Below, piece by piece: positions 1 to 13,400 of a stretch of DNA of 64,000 nucleotides. Each line of letters starts with the position of its first letter. Position 1 is the stretch's first letter. The position numbers and the translations under genes are program-made. The notes under the pieces are model-generated. The model saw only the letters and a program-made list of their open reading frames with translations. It ran no database searches and had not been told where the DNA came from. The DNA is from Onchocerca lupi. Taxonomy: Eukaryota > Nematoda > Chromadorea > Rhabditida > Onchocercidae. Where the stretch lies: the NCBI GenBank assembly GCA_028564675.1, contig JAOVVO010000120.1, forward strand, positions 90,862 to 154,861, written 5' to 3'.

Positions 1-65
1 TGCAGAAGAAGTTTCAAGAATGGAAAGCTCAGTTCTATCCAATACGATGTAAGCCAAAATCTTAG
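1..65 (+). CDS. Possible last exon of an upstream gene (partial)
   Basis: The window opens with what looks like the end of an intron (TGCAG at 1-5). It is followed by an open stretch of 19 codons (K K F Q E W K A Q F Y P I R C K P K S) closed by TAG at 63-65. Two AATAAA hexamers at 103-108 and 131-136 lie just downstream, as expected after a terminal exon. An alternative is that the exon ends near 48, before GTAAGC, and continues elsewhere. The fragment is too short to name and the call rests on context only. Confidence 0.25.
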   Translation, partial: QKKFQEWKAQFYPIRCKPKS

Positions 66-1692
66 AAACAACGAATATTACTGTGAATATGCTATGTTTT
101 TTAATAAACTATAAATATGATACGTTTTTTAATAAACGCATTTTATTTTAAACTTTCATGCATTTCTATGAGAAAAATAGTAAAGTATGGAATTTTACTC
201 TACGATATTGCGGTATTTCATTGAATGAAATCTATTTTTCCTGAAATCTATTTTTGAAATCTATTTTTTATAGATGAAAAATCTATTTTGAAATCTATTT
301 TTTATAGATTTCTCGATACTTATCTTTTTTTTTTTTCTAATTTTTCTATCACTATACTATTGGTAATCTTTATTATTCAATTTAGCATATTCTTTTTATT
401 TCAACTAAATGAGAATACTTAATGAAATTCAAACATTGTAATCAAGAAAAAAAAAGGCTTGAAAGATTTTTTTCCAACTGATTAATTTTAAAGAATATGA
501 CAAACATCCGGTTTAATTTTCCTGTATTTTTCTTCCGTTGATTTTCCGAGTTCCGGCTTATATACAAATCAAAAGTTCTCCATTCAAGATTTGCGAATGT
601 GATGCTGCTAGAATCTTAAATTCTATGCTGTCATCTATTAGAACCAAACAGTTACAAGCATGGATGGAAATAATGCCGAAAATATGAAACATAATGAGAA
701 TAACTTCCGCGTAATATTATGAAATATATTTATTGAGTGATTTTAAATTGTTATTTAATTTTAAAACATCATCTAAACTTATGACAGACCCCAGTGAAAC
801 ATTCCAGATATGCATCTAACTGAAATGAATTATTTTAAAATATTCAGAAATTGACATGAAAAATCTTCAGGAATTCTGTGATTTAATAAAATAAAATCAT
901 TGATTGATCAATCGATCTTTCGAAAAGTACAGAAAACTGATCTGAACTAGGTAAGGGAACGAAGTCACAGAAAACAATGGCAATATATCTGTCATGTATC
1001 TTCTAACTTATTACAATTCAAAATTGAGTTAAAATCAGTCAAATTAATTTAACTAATAACGTTAGTAAATTTCAATTGATAAAGGTAACTAATTTTGAGT
1101 TGCTTATATCCAATAAACATATTTTGAGAGTTTTGAACTATTCAAGCTATAATTAATTTGATTTCAATGGGTCTTAAATTATCTTCCGAAATTCTAGAGA
1201 CTTTTATCAAATTTTCAGAGTAAGGATTGCTATAGAATAAAAAGTGCAACTTACTGTCTCCTGCATTCCAAATCTTCTCTTCTCGTGGAACATTCATTCA
1301 TCCGTTTTTTGGTAACAAATTTCTCGATGAACGAAAAAGTTGCATAGCGATCCAGTCACGATTAGTTCAACCGCAAACAGTACGGTTATTTTTGTTCATT
1401 TATTTCGCGATTAATCGGGAAGTTGGCGGGAGTTTTGAGGTGTTTGGCTTTAAGCTGCGGAGATGATAGTGAGGATTTGGGAAGTCTCAGTGTAGTTTTT
1501 GTGGTTCATTAAATTCGGAGATTAGTAGAAGTGCTAGAATCTTATGATGTAAATCAAAGTACATTTATGATAACAATTTATGTAGTTGTTAATTAGCATG
1601 TGAAAATTTAACTTTATTTTCTTTTTTTAAATCCAGATCTGAAGTTTATAGAAACTTCAAATTTAGATTGCTATTTTCATAATTTCTCAGAT
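66..1692. other. Intergenic stretch, no gene seen
   Basis: AT-rich DNA with two AATAAA hexamers at its left end (103-108, 131-136). At its right end is an acceptor-like TTTCTCAG ending at 1690, two bases before the PPIL2 start codon, which fits a spliced-leader acceptor. The reading frames between are short and full of stops. Confidence 0.6.
226..313. repeat. Short degenerate tandem repeat
   Basis: About five copies of a unit resembling TGAAATCTATTTTT, some joined by TATAGATGAAAA or TATAGATTTC, lie side by side. The array is imperfect and AT-rich and sits just downstream of the presumed 3' end at the window edge. It is probably simple-sequence slippage. Confidence 0.6.
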
Positions 1693-4600
1693 ATGGGAAA
1701 AAAACAACATCAAAAGGATAAACTGTAAGTTCTTTTCCAATTAAATTTTGTTAATTAACTGGAAACACATTGGCATTTCTCTTGCATAATTTTGCCAAAA
1801 ATTTGTTTCATAAATTTATTGCTAAACCAAATAAGGACTCATTATTAACCCAACTGTGGAATTTAAAGTTCGGGAACCTTTATATTTTTCCTTCATACTG
1901 TGATGAATTTATTTTTCTCATGTAATATCCAAGAATTTTCGAGCTAATATTTTCCAACTAAGTAAATATGAAGCCGGAAATAAGGGATGAAAGACGAAAA
2001 AAATTAACATTGATGTTACTATTGCAAATTACCCGAGAAATCACAACGAGACAGACAGAATTACATTACGATGAAGAAACAGTGCAATTTTCAGTTGTGG
2101 ATTCTGCTCACGTTCTTAATTGTATTTTACTCCATTTTATTTCTTTGGTTTCCTTCTACTCCAAATAATCATCCAATTTTAGGCACCTTTTATTTCAGGT
2201 ATTTAACAACTACCGAATGGAAAGAAACTTATGGCGGACACAAAGATGGTATGTTCTTCTATAAGTAATAGATGAAAATGGTTTAAGATAATTTGATTTG
2301 CTGAAGTCAGAGTATTTTGTGTCGAAATTCAGTATTTGGGAGCTTAAAATTAGTTTCAGTTAACGAAAAAAAAAAAAAAGCAATATACTGAAAATGACCG
2401 AAAAATCTTATGGATATTTTAGTGCTCATTTTTAGATCATGAAAAAATCTTACAGATACCGGTCGGCGCATGCAACGTGCAATTTTCAAGCGTTTGCCAA
2501 TTACACATTGCTCTCTATCACTACTACCGTTTGAGGATCCCGTTTGTTCACAGGATGGAATAATTTTTGATTTAACGTATGCATAGGGACTTCTGTTTTA
2601 TGTAATGATTTTCAAATTCACACTTTCTACCTAATTTTTGTTAAAAATAAATTCGCAAAAAAAAAAAATGCTGAATTTTTTATCCCATAATTTTTGTGTC
2701 AAAGACTTTTTTTCACTTTTTTATTTATTTTAGTCCTATACGAGAACTATAGACTTCTTTGCATTTATATAATAATTTTCAAAAATTTAGGAGCAAGAAA
2801 TGAAAAGAAAAGAGATGAAAAAAAGTCGAGTTTTTTTTCTTTATAATTTTTTGCTGTGAAAAGTATTTTGCAGGCAAATTATACCATATTTGAAAAAGTA
2901 TGGTGTCAATCCAGTAAGTGGCGAGAAAATGACAGCAAAGGAATTGATTCATTTGAAATTCGATAAAGATAGTGATGGTATTGATTATTTGTTGAGCATT
3001 GGTTGCTTACATTTCAAAATAGTCTGTTTTTAGTTCATATCAAGAAATGGACAGTAATTCTGATCTCATTCAGATCAGATATAATTTCTCGCTAATTAGT
3101 GTTATGAGCAAGAATATATTTGTCCATATTTGAGAAATTTTCAAATTCTTTTGTCGGAAAAAAGAGAGAGTTGACCAGAAAATAATCATAAAATTAGAAT
3201 AATTAATACGCATGCACTTTGCAATTGCATAATACGTCATATATGTATGCTGCACTGGAAATCAACTAAATATTTTTCTATTGCCAAAATGGAAAAATTC
3301 TTATATTCTAGGGAATTTTCGATGCCCCGTTACGTTTCGTGTCTTCACACCCACGAGCCATATTGTAACCATTCGTCAAACGGGAAATGTATATTCACTT
3401 GAAGCTATCGAAGAACTGAACTTGAAACCCGGACATCTGAAAGATCTTTTAACCGATGAACCATTTCAAAGAAAGGATATTATTGTTTTGCAGGTAGATA
3501 ATTTTAAATTTACTTTGCAAAGAATAAGTCGCATGTTATTTTTTTTCAAATAACAGGTAACATGCGATTTATTCTTTGGCTCTTGTAAAACTTCTGAAGT
3601 GTATTTCTTGTGATTTTTGCCGTTTCCTGGTCAATGCACATCAACAGATCTGATAAGAAAGAATGAACTCAGGTCGATTAAGTCAAAAAATAGATCCAGT
3701 GTTGGCTAGCTAATGTGCATTACTTATTTAATATATAAACTGCCTAAAGTTTCTTTCAGGATCCAAATCATTTAGAAAAGTTTAACATTGAACAGTTTCA
3801 TCATATAAAGCTGGATTTAAAGACGAAATCTGAAATTGAAGCTGAAAAGAAAGCCATGAAAGATCCGAAATTTTATATTAGACGGATGAATAATGAAACT
3901 AAAGAGATTTTGAAAAAACTGGCAGAAGAATATGTCCCAACAGTAAGTTTTCATAACTTATAATTGACAGTGATTGATGCTAAATCGAGTAGTGCTGGCC
4001 CTTGGAAAATTGAATTAAAATCCCGAATGAGGAAGGAATTTATGTATGCATTGAATTTATAAGTTTCAAACTTCGGTCAATTTTTTTTTCAAGACCCAAT
4101 TTTATTTTTGCAAAATAAAAGTCATTTAGAAAATTGAACAAATAGAAGAGGAAACAGTAGATGAACTCAATGCGGCACATTATAGTCAAGGTCGTGTAGC
4201 TGCAGGATTGACATCGACAACAATGGAACCCATAACGCATCAGAAGGCAGCTGTACTTGATGCTGATACCGTCAAGTAAATTTTTTTTTTCTCAATGCTG
4301 TATCTCTTAAAATTGAAGTAGAGATGGTTTATCATAATTTTTACAAATTTCGGATATTTAAAGATTTTGGAATGTGGATCATCCTCACAATTGTGGTCGT
4401 TCTGAGTTATTTAGAATACTTCTCATCGGTTCTTTTTTCAGATATGCAAGGGTAAATAAGAATGGTTATGTAAGAATTATAACTAATTATGGTGCAATAA
4501 ATCTTGAATTATTTTGCAAAGATGCGCCAAGAGCTTGCGAAAACTTTATCAAGCATTGCAAAAATGGTTATTACAATAAGACCAAGTTCCATCGGATCAT

Positions 4601-5807
4601 CCGAAATTTTATAGTAAATTTTAAAAATTTTCCGTTACAGTTCTTCACGAAAAAAAATAAAACTTATTACTTGTTTGTCGTGGTTTCATCAGTGATACTC
4701 TATGAGTTTTCGATTATTACTAATAGTGAAAGATTTCATTTAAAATGAAGTTGCGCTGAATAAAGCAAATACATATATATAAGAGATTTTGAATTTGTTC
4801 ATTATTTAGATGCAAGGAGGAGACCCGACAGGTACCGGCAAAGGAGGTGATTCTATTTGGGGAAAGCCTTTTAAAGATGAAATTATATCATCATTCAGTC
4901 ATGATCAACGTGGCATACTAAGTATGGCAAATCAGGGAACAGATACGAATAAATCGCAGTTGTAAGTATTATAGATTTTTTGAAAAATATTTCTTGAACT
5001 ACTGGTATCTTATGTACTTCAAATATATCAGATTTTACGTACTTCAACTTTATGAATAACCATTATCTGATTATAGTGTATTTTGTAAATCATCCTTTTT
5101 TTCAGCTTTATTACTTTTCGCTCATGTAGTTACTTGGACGGTAAACATACTATTTTTGGACGTGTTGTGGGCGGTACTGAAACTTTGAATGCCATTGAAA
5201 AGATAGAGACTGATGAAAGCAGCCGTCCAACTGCAAGTTTCCAATTTTCTGTTTAAAAGTTTTATATATCCGAACAATATTAAAGATTCGAGTTCGTTCT
5301 TTGTTTTTCAGATAGATGTAATTTTTCTTAATGCGGAAATTTTTGTTGACCCCTTCGAGGAGGCTGAAATAGCGGTGGAGAAAGAAAGAGAAAATATTCG
5401 TTTAGCAAAAACCAATCAAGAAAGTGGTAAAGATTTAAATTCGTAAAGCATCGAGTTTTCAAAAGCTATTTTGAGTTATTGCATGGCATTGTTTCATATG
5501 AAGAAAAAAAGTTGGGATATACTCGTCTTAGGGACATGCTTCGATGACTTTTTGCAAAAGGAAGTTTTTCGGAAAAGTGTATGGATGGGAATCATGACTT
5601 TAAATTTTAGAAACAGTTGTAAGTGCACCAGCTATAATAACACAAATTCCAAAACCGAAGAAATATGGTTCTGGCGTTGGAAAATATATAAATCTGCCAG
5701 AAGTAACTGCCGCGACAAAGCGAACGGCGAACGATATTGCTGAATTTGGCATAGCTAAAAAAACTGTTCAGTCAAATCGAATTTTCGGTGATTTCTCATC
5801 TTGGTAA
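1693..5807 (+). CDS. cyn-4: U-box cyclophilin-like protein, PPIL2/CYN-4 ortholog (12 exons, 526 aa)
   Basis: Spliceosome-associated peptidyl-prolyl isomerase-like protein; C. elegans CYN-4/MOG-6 is the family member I know. Exons: 1693-1724, 2199-2248, 2456-2576, 2874-2977, 3312-3493, 3760-3942, 4130-4275, 4442-4613, 4810-4961, 5106-5232, 5312-5426, 5611-5807; the sum is 527 codons, against 520 aa for human PPIL2. The start MGKKQHQKDKL and the end FGDFSSW match the family. The U-box region is about residues 37-110 and includes DPVCSQDGIIFDL and DGNFRCPVTFRVF. The cyclophilin fold is about residues 280-435 and keeps FHRIIRNF, MQGGDPTGTG, SQFFITF and KHTIFG. The tryptophan of classical cyclophilins (W121 in PPIA) is tyrosine here (CSYLDGKHT), as in PPIL2. 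Intron 10 starts with GC. A TTTCTCAG acceptor two bases before ATG suggests spliced-leader trans-splicing. A poly(A) signal is at 5918-5923. Confidence 0.95.
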
Positions 5808-7436
5808 AAAATTGTTTAAATTGAAGCTTTTACAGAATCTTGAAGACGTTTCATATCTCATTCATTTATGAATGGCATGAATGACCATAAAGAATTGTCG
5901 ATGAAATCAAGTAATGAAATAAATTCTTATGGCTGAAACAAGTTTATGGTGCACTTCAGGAAGAAATTTAATGCGTAAGCCATTGTTCTACAACATAATT
6001 TATTCACAACAGATGTACATGAATTAGACGAAGAAAAGAAACAAATATCAAAAAAAAGTTCAGCTGAATGTAGAGTGATCAGAAAATTTTGAGAGAATTA
6101 AAAAGTTACACAGTCTTACCGTGTCCAGCATGCAACACAAAACGTAATATAAAAAAGGAGAACTTACTTTGAAAGCATTTTTAAAAAAGTGAAAATAAGA
6201 CATTATGTGATGCAACACCACGCGAGGTACTGAAATGTATTCTAGCCTTTTTTACCAATAAGTACTATTATGTACACAGCAAAACTGATTTGAGAAGCAA
6301 CTAACTATACAGTACAAACGAAATTTTAGGACAATTTATCGTACAATAAATTACGAATATCTCTCTTGTTGGCAGTTTACAACCAGATTATATAATGTTA
6401 AACTTCGTCTTTGTGATTGTTTTAATCTTGGAACTCGTTTGTAAATTAAAGCAAGTAACTTATTGCATGAATTCATATATATTTCAACAAAAATTCGCAT
6501 TATTTCACACTATTTGCTATAATAATGCTAGACGATTCTTAATATTTGCTCAACGACAGGAATTAAATATCGTTATTTTCCATCGCAATGGGAATAGAAC
6601 CAGTTTTCCAAAAGTATACTGCTCAACAAATAAAGTGATAACATTTTTGCTGAACAAATCAAGTATTTATTTCTTCATTCCTATTTTATTTGCTAAAGAT
6701 GCATGTAAATTCGTTGTACTTACTTTTTAAAATGAGTGACAAAAAACTCAAAATTCAGCAAAAAAAACTAAAAAAAACTCAAAATTCAGCAAAAATGACT
6801 CATCCAGCTGATAAAGGTCATAACACTTGCAATATGAAACTCATACACTGTGTGAATGATGGGAAACGAAACAGAAAACTTATATTAAAGAAATTATAAA
6901 AATGGTTACTACCACATCCAATCCACTATAAACAGGACTTTCGAACTATACTGAAACTTTAATCTTGGAAATGAAAAGACAGTGATCATTCCACAGTGAG
7001 GAAAATAATAAAAAAAAAAAAAAAAGAAAAAAAAAAACATTGGTAACCTGAGGAAACCAGAAAAAAATGGCTTTTTTTTCTAAATCAGTCCTTTAAAAAG
7101 CAGCACTTACAAGAAAATCGAACCATACAGTCAGAACTGCAAAAATCAATCCAGTAAAATTGGGGTCCTCAAAAAAGTCTATTCCAATAGCAACATTTGA
7201 ACTTTCTATTAAAATTTTTAAAAATTATCTTGCAATCCATTCATGTTCTATAAATTTTTTAAAAAAATATTATCTAACAATCCAACCATGTTCTATAAAA
7301 AAAAAACTTCTTTTAAAATTATTACCTTACAATCCATCTATATTCTACAAAAATTTTTTTTTTTTGAAAAATTATCTTATAATCCATCCATGTTCTAAAA
7401 ATTTCCGATAAAACTTGACAATTTTTCATTTCCACT
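5808..7436. other. Region between the 3' ends of two converging genes
   Basis: Holds the PPIL2 3' UTR with AATAAA at 5918-5923 and, on the other strand, the PAIP1-like 3' UTR. Candidate reverse-strand poly(A) signals (TTTATT on this strand) lie near 6000 and 6665-6690. The reading frames at 6395-6899 are AT-driven with no exon structure. A poly-A/G tract lies near 7009-7039 and an imperfect tandem repeat at 7225-7398. No gene seen. Confidence 0.6.
7225..7398. repeat. Imperfect tandem repeat (about 4 units of 45-65 bp)
   Basis: Four copies of a core like AATCCATNCATGTTCTA, separated by T/A tracts and ATTATCTTACA, follow each other. They fall in the 3' flank of the PAIP1-like gene and produce a misleading reading frame rich in Asn, Ser and Leu on the plus strand. 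Confidence 0.65.
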
Positions 7437-10400
7437 TTATGTTGCCATGTTTTTGCCAGTTTCTGTTGGAAGGTTTCCATTCCGACCATCTAAATTGGTT
7501 TTTGCCATTTGCTTTTCTATTTCAGCTAATTCCATTTCTGCCACACGTTTTTTGGCTTCTTCATTAGCTACTGGAAATAAATTGTTTTTATTTTCCATTT
7601 TCAAACTACACAGATCAAAACTGCAACAAAGAAATTAAAGTGAGATTAGCATTACCGTCTCATATTAGGAAGTATTCAGAAAAAATAAGCTATATATGAT
7701 CTACTTTATATTTGAATTTAACACAATTCCTGACAGACCTGCCGACAAAAATTCGTCGTACTCATCGCTCACATCATCATTATCCAAGATGGTGTCGTTA
7801 TTATCCAGTTTACGGAAATTCTCTTCTAGAAAGGCCCGTTCTTCTTCGGTTAGTGGTTGACCGTCGGGACCAATGATAAAACTGGATGAGCAAGATGGTG
7901 TCAAACCTTGATCATTTTCCCTGCGATATTGCTGAAACTGAAACTTTATTAAAACTTAGTACCAACTTGATTTTTTCAGAGAATATTTGAGGACGTTTCG
8001 ATAATATTTACAATGATATAAAAAGTAGCATGAATGAGTTTTCCCAATGAATGAATTTTTTTTCTAGAGACTGAAGTAAGAATACTCCTTCAAAATTTTA
8101 TAACATGAATCTATCACTTACCTCAGTCGCTGCCTTCTCTTCATTAGTCAGAAAGTTTAATGCATCCCATTTGTTCTCACGCCATGTGTTCAAACTTAAT
8201 ATTTGTTCCTTCACAGAACTGAAAACACAACATCTCGAGAACAGTGAATTTCAAAGAAACAGAAAATGCCTAGATATAGCAAAAATTATATTTTTCCACA
8301 GACTGTATAAATGCGATTCAATAAAAATGAGAAAACCGACAGGAACTCTTAATTAATTGGAAACTTAATTTTTGTAATCTTAAGAAGGCGGCATACTGCC
8401 GAAAGATATTTTAGGCCTGTCTGCCTTGATTTACATTTTTGTTGCGTAACTACTTTTTAACAATTCATGCAAGCAATGTTTACTTGATTGGGAATTTAGA
8501 TGGCCTATATAGAACATAATATTAACTCGTTAAGAAGTTTCTAAAAACATATTTTATCGTGCCTGATGTCATCTACTTTTCTAAAGTTATAATTGTAGGC
8601 ACTGAACCACATTATTTCGCAAAGAATTACAGGATTTTTTTTAAAAAAAATTAATTTTACAACTATGTCAGTGTTAATGACGCTTACTCGCTGATAGCCG
8701 GATGTGCTTTAGCAATAGCATTCAATTGTGTGAGAAGCTCGTTAATTTTAGAGGTTCCTTCATCAGTATCCAAATAACGACCAGTAAGCTAAAATAAAGA
8801 CTGCTTGAAATTACCGCCATTTTCAATAAAAATAATTACAGAACCAAATCGATCTTGTAATTTTTAATGATATCTTAATAAGTAAATCCAGTAATTAAAG
8901 ATTCATATAATTTCAAATTGCGATTAAAATTTACCTTAAGCACTTCCACTACCACCTTAACCTTCGAATCATCCAAACGATCAGCCGTTAACACTTCTTT
9001 GATCTGCTCCAATAGCGCATTCTCAAAAGCTTGCATTTTCGAACTTTTTTTCTGAAATTTAAATTAGATTGTTGAGAAAGGATTTCATATCAAAAAAGTT
9101 CATGTTGCAAATTTTGAAAATTTCACATAATAAATGGTGCAAAAAAATGTTTCATCTCGAATTATTGTGACGAGAAACAAAATGTCGGAAATTGAAATTC
9201 AAATGGAATATAGAAAATGGACAGAATCTACATTTAAAATCTTAATGTCAGTGATAAGAAAGAAATAAAACAATCCACTAAGTTCAATTTAAATTATAAA
9301 ATATAAAAGTCCAACAAATTCTAAAGAAATAAATGATAAAACAAAAGTTGTCATCACTGAATTCTCCGCCCGGAAAAACAGAAAGTCGAAAATTAGGTAT
9401 GAGAAGAAAATGAAATGTGAAGCAAAAAAATTCTGCAAAAACACAAGAGTAATAATCAGAACTGGAGAAAAAGAGCTTACCGATTCTAGTTTTTCATAAA
9501 TCTCCGCAAAAAACAACAAAAGATTCTTTCGCTGTTGATCGCTGAGATTGGATCTTTGCTCCTCGTGAAAGCATAAAAAACTAGCAATCATATCATCTTG
9601 GAAGGTATGCAGATCAGAACACAAAAATGAACATAACTTTGCCAAATTATATTGTACAGTTTGTGATGATGATGTAAAAGCAGCCTAAAAATTAGAAAAC
9701 CAAATTTTTCAAATTTAACAGTTTAACAGTTTTCCAGTAAATTAAACATTTTCGAACTGCATATTGTCAATCTGTATGAAAGTTGACTACACGTAATGCA
9801 TACAGACAAGTGGTCACTTCTGAACTCCGCGAATACTTCTTATATTTGCTCTCCACCTATTTTATCTTCAACTTAGTCTTGTTCATACTAATTTCGAAGG
9901 GACATTCCTATTTCATCAAGCCACAATCATAAGAGTGCAAAACCTTCATTTCAGCTTTGCTTTATAATCATTACATCATTCTTCTACGTCATTATTCTAA
10001 AAAATTTCCTTGAACAATCTTTTTGCGTTAAGATACATGCATGAAATACCATAGAAAAATATTTCGCGTACATAACAGACTTGCAATAAATTACTCATAT
10101 CTTAACAATTAATTAAAAGAAAAGCGAAAATTCTAAATGTAAGAATTTTTACCAATTGAATAATCATTTCAACTGTTATTTTCAATGCATCAATTTTGAA
10201 CAGTGGATTGGTAGTACGTTCCCTGATAGCATTTGACCAGGTTTCAAATTCACCCGGTTCTAATATTAGCTGCTCCAAACCGACTTGTATCTAAATTGGA
10301 AATAAAATCCTAAATATCCCGAAAAAATTTAAATTATATAAAAGAAGAAGTTCTCGTTAAATCATTTAACACAAAAATGAATCGATTAGTCAAAAAGTAC

Positions 10401-13400
10401 TTAGAAAATTAAATGGTCAAGTTATTTTCGGTCATGTAATTTTATGTTCTGCAAAAAAAGCTTTCAAAAGGAGAATAACATTAACAGAACATATTGAAGA
10501 GTACCAGAACAAGGTCTTTAGACTGTTTGTATTTTAGATCTAATTAGACTGTGGACTGTGTAATTCTCGTCCGAAGAATACCACTACAGTTCCATTACAA
10601 AAATCTGTACTGTTTATATTCTTAATACGAGTGAAAAGTTAAAATTGAACTATTTTAATGGAAACAACGCAGCAATCATAGAGATATAACTGTACAAATA
10701 AATTTACAAACAGATTCATACTTATTATGCAAAAACGGATACTACGTAAGCTTAATAAACAAACCTCCTGTAATTCTTTGGCTCGTTCATTGCATAGCAT
10801 TCGTTCGCAAAGCGCAGGTGAAAGGTTGGCTTGCAGTCCGTAATACCCAAAATTATTACCATAATTCAATTCTGCATTCATTGTATCCGCATCACTACCG
10901 TTTGATACTGGTAGCTCCATATATGGAGTGAACATTGGGATCTCTTGCGGAAACTGCAATAATAACGATTACCAATATAATCTTATTCAAAATTACACGA
11001 TTAAAATCCTAGAACGATTCGAAATGATGATTAGAATCATGACCAAATTGGCAGTGATAGAAATGAGATTTTAAAAAAAAGCTTTATTTCATAATATTTA
11101 GTATTTTGGATTCAAGATCGGAGTGCTGAGTCTGCTGCTGTTCAGATCCTAAACCAAAACTTCGGTTCGAGACATTCAAAGAGCAGTGAAAACAGAGTAT
11201 TTTTTAATTGCAATGATTATAATTAACACATAATTAGAAACTAATTAAAATAGGAAAACCTTAAAAAATAGCTTTATATACCATGAGCTAAAAGATAAAA
11301 TAAAACTAGCAATTGTCGGTCATACCAATCCCTATGTGATGATGCACTTTTATACAGCAAGCATAATCGTGAAAAATTCACTTTTATGCTCTCTCTTCTT
11401 TTACACTTCGGCATTCTATATCCCTTTAATTGCATCATTACGTCCAATAATTTTATTCATTTTCTTCTCAACAATGTTTTTATCAGTACTGATTCCATAC
11501 CAATATATTATATCCCATCAAATCTATCATTTGTACTGCATTATTTTCAAATTTTCTGATGCAAATCAGTTCCCTTTATTTCTATAAAATTATCTTTAAA
11601 ATATAATTGTTTATCCCCGAAACATGAAAAACTTCCGCGACTGATATAATGTGCTTCCTCTTAAACAAAGGTATCACAAAATATGGTACGAAGATAGAGC
11701 CGGTTTTTATGAATCTTTAATTTGTCTCTCATAAAAAGGATATAATCCTTTGAAATGACAAAGAAATTCATTGAGAAAATAATATCAAAATCTCCTAATC
11801 TTATAATTTTCGGAAGACGATCCTCACTTCTCATTCATGTAAATGGAAATAAGTAAAGATTAACAACTTGTGTTAATAATATATGAGAATTGATTTTTAG
11901 GAAACAGGAGAATTTTTTGAGTGTATTAAATGCAGAATTTCTTTCGAAACTATTTATTCATAAAAATCGCAATCAGAAAAGAAAATCATAATAAATCAGC
12001 TCTTTCCCTTCCAGATTAACATTTCCGAGAATATTATGTCAGAGTGGAAGTGAAATCGTTTCAAAAAACTTTCTTTTGTTAACTTATCCAAAAAACTGCT
12101 TGTGTTTAGATTTATGAGGAAAAAGTACAAAATTTAAATCCTGCCTTTGATCTTATTGTTAATGAAACCTTGAATTGGAATAATCAGGCAATGATTAGAT
12201 CGGATTGGACGAGATATCTAACTGGACGGACAAGTAAGGAGGTGTTGAAAGAAAACCAGTTGGTACTTGTTTACCTCTTGTCTTTGCACACTAAAACAAA
12301 ACAAAGAAGATAGGGAGAGGATGCGTAACGGTTTTCTGTTTTGAAGATACAAAATGGACCGCGGAGAGTCGTGGCAGCACAGGATGGAGAAAATGCATAA
12401 ATCTGAAATACTGATGAAATGAGCTCCCATCGAATGAAAAGACTGGCTGGCATAAATGCGCAGTGCAAAGGAAATGGCATGGTTATTGATTCACACTTCT
12501 CTGGCACCAGTTACCTTGTCCCATTCAACAATCTCTGTGCGTCCATCAATTCCTCTCTACTTCTTATTACCAAAATCGCTCGGTCACAAATTTCAATAAA
12601 ATCACATCAATGACTCCCTTGATCTATCCATCTATCTTCATTCTCTCATGCATAACAACCGTCAAACAACTGCGCAAACACTGGAAAATGATGGAACGAA
12701 TCTTTTAAACCATCCGAAAAAATAAGATGAATCACTCATCTACCACAATACATTCTACCTTCCTTTCTCAGTTCTATCATCCTAATCATAGTGGTCCATC
12801 ACATCACTCTCATGACACCATATCGATCCAAGCCAAGTTTTAAAAGAATATGTGCTCAACGTCACACAACAGCAAACCAAAAACCACATAAACAAATTCG
12901 CAAACCATTCAACAAAATAAAATTTAGCCTGGTTGATTTGTAAGTTTATTTTCATATATTTCTATAGTTTTTCTGTAGTGTTATGTATGCATAGAATTCA
13001 CGAATAGAACCATTCCGAACCATCTGTCGATAATGTGCGACGACTCTACACTTACCAAATGCGACCATATGTACAGCACAGTTCTCTCCAGAATTATGCT
13101 CTATATGTGGTTGTATTTGGTGCTATTCAGATGCTGCTCGGATCTAACTTTCCCGAATTCTATTTCGTAATTACATTGCACTTCACAGAGTTAGATATAT
13201 AATTCTAATTTCCGATAATTCGTTTTTTACAAAATAGCTTATTTTATATCAGAGCACTGAAAAACTCTCTCAACTTTTCAAGTGAAATTATTCCAATTTC
13301 AGGAACGATATTTGCATCAAAATTAGTCTCAATATGTGAATATTTCCTCGCTCGTCAAGTAAACATAAAAGTAATGATGTAAATAACAAAAAGTACTTCA

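Noticed and set aside
509..520. GGTTTAATT resembling the start of the spliced-leader SL1 sequence
   Set aside because: Only nine bases match, with no Sm site, hairpins or 5S rRNA nearby.
12218..12613. Overlapping frames on both strands in PAIP1-like intron 3
   Set aside because: No start context, acceptor/donor pair or family resemblance; likely chance in a less AT-rich patch.
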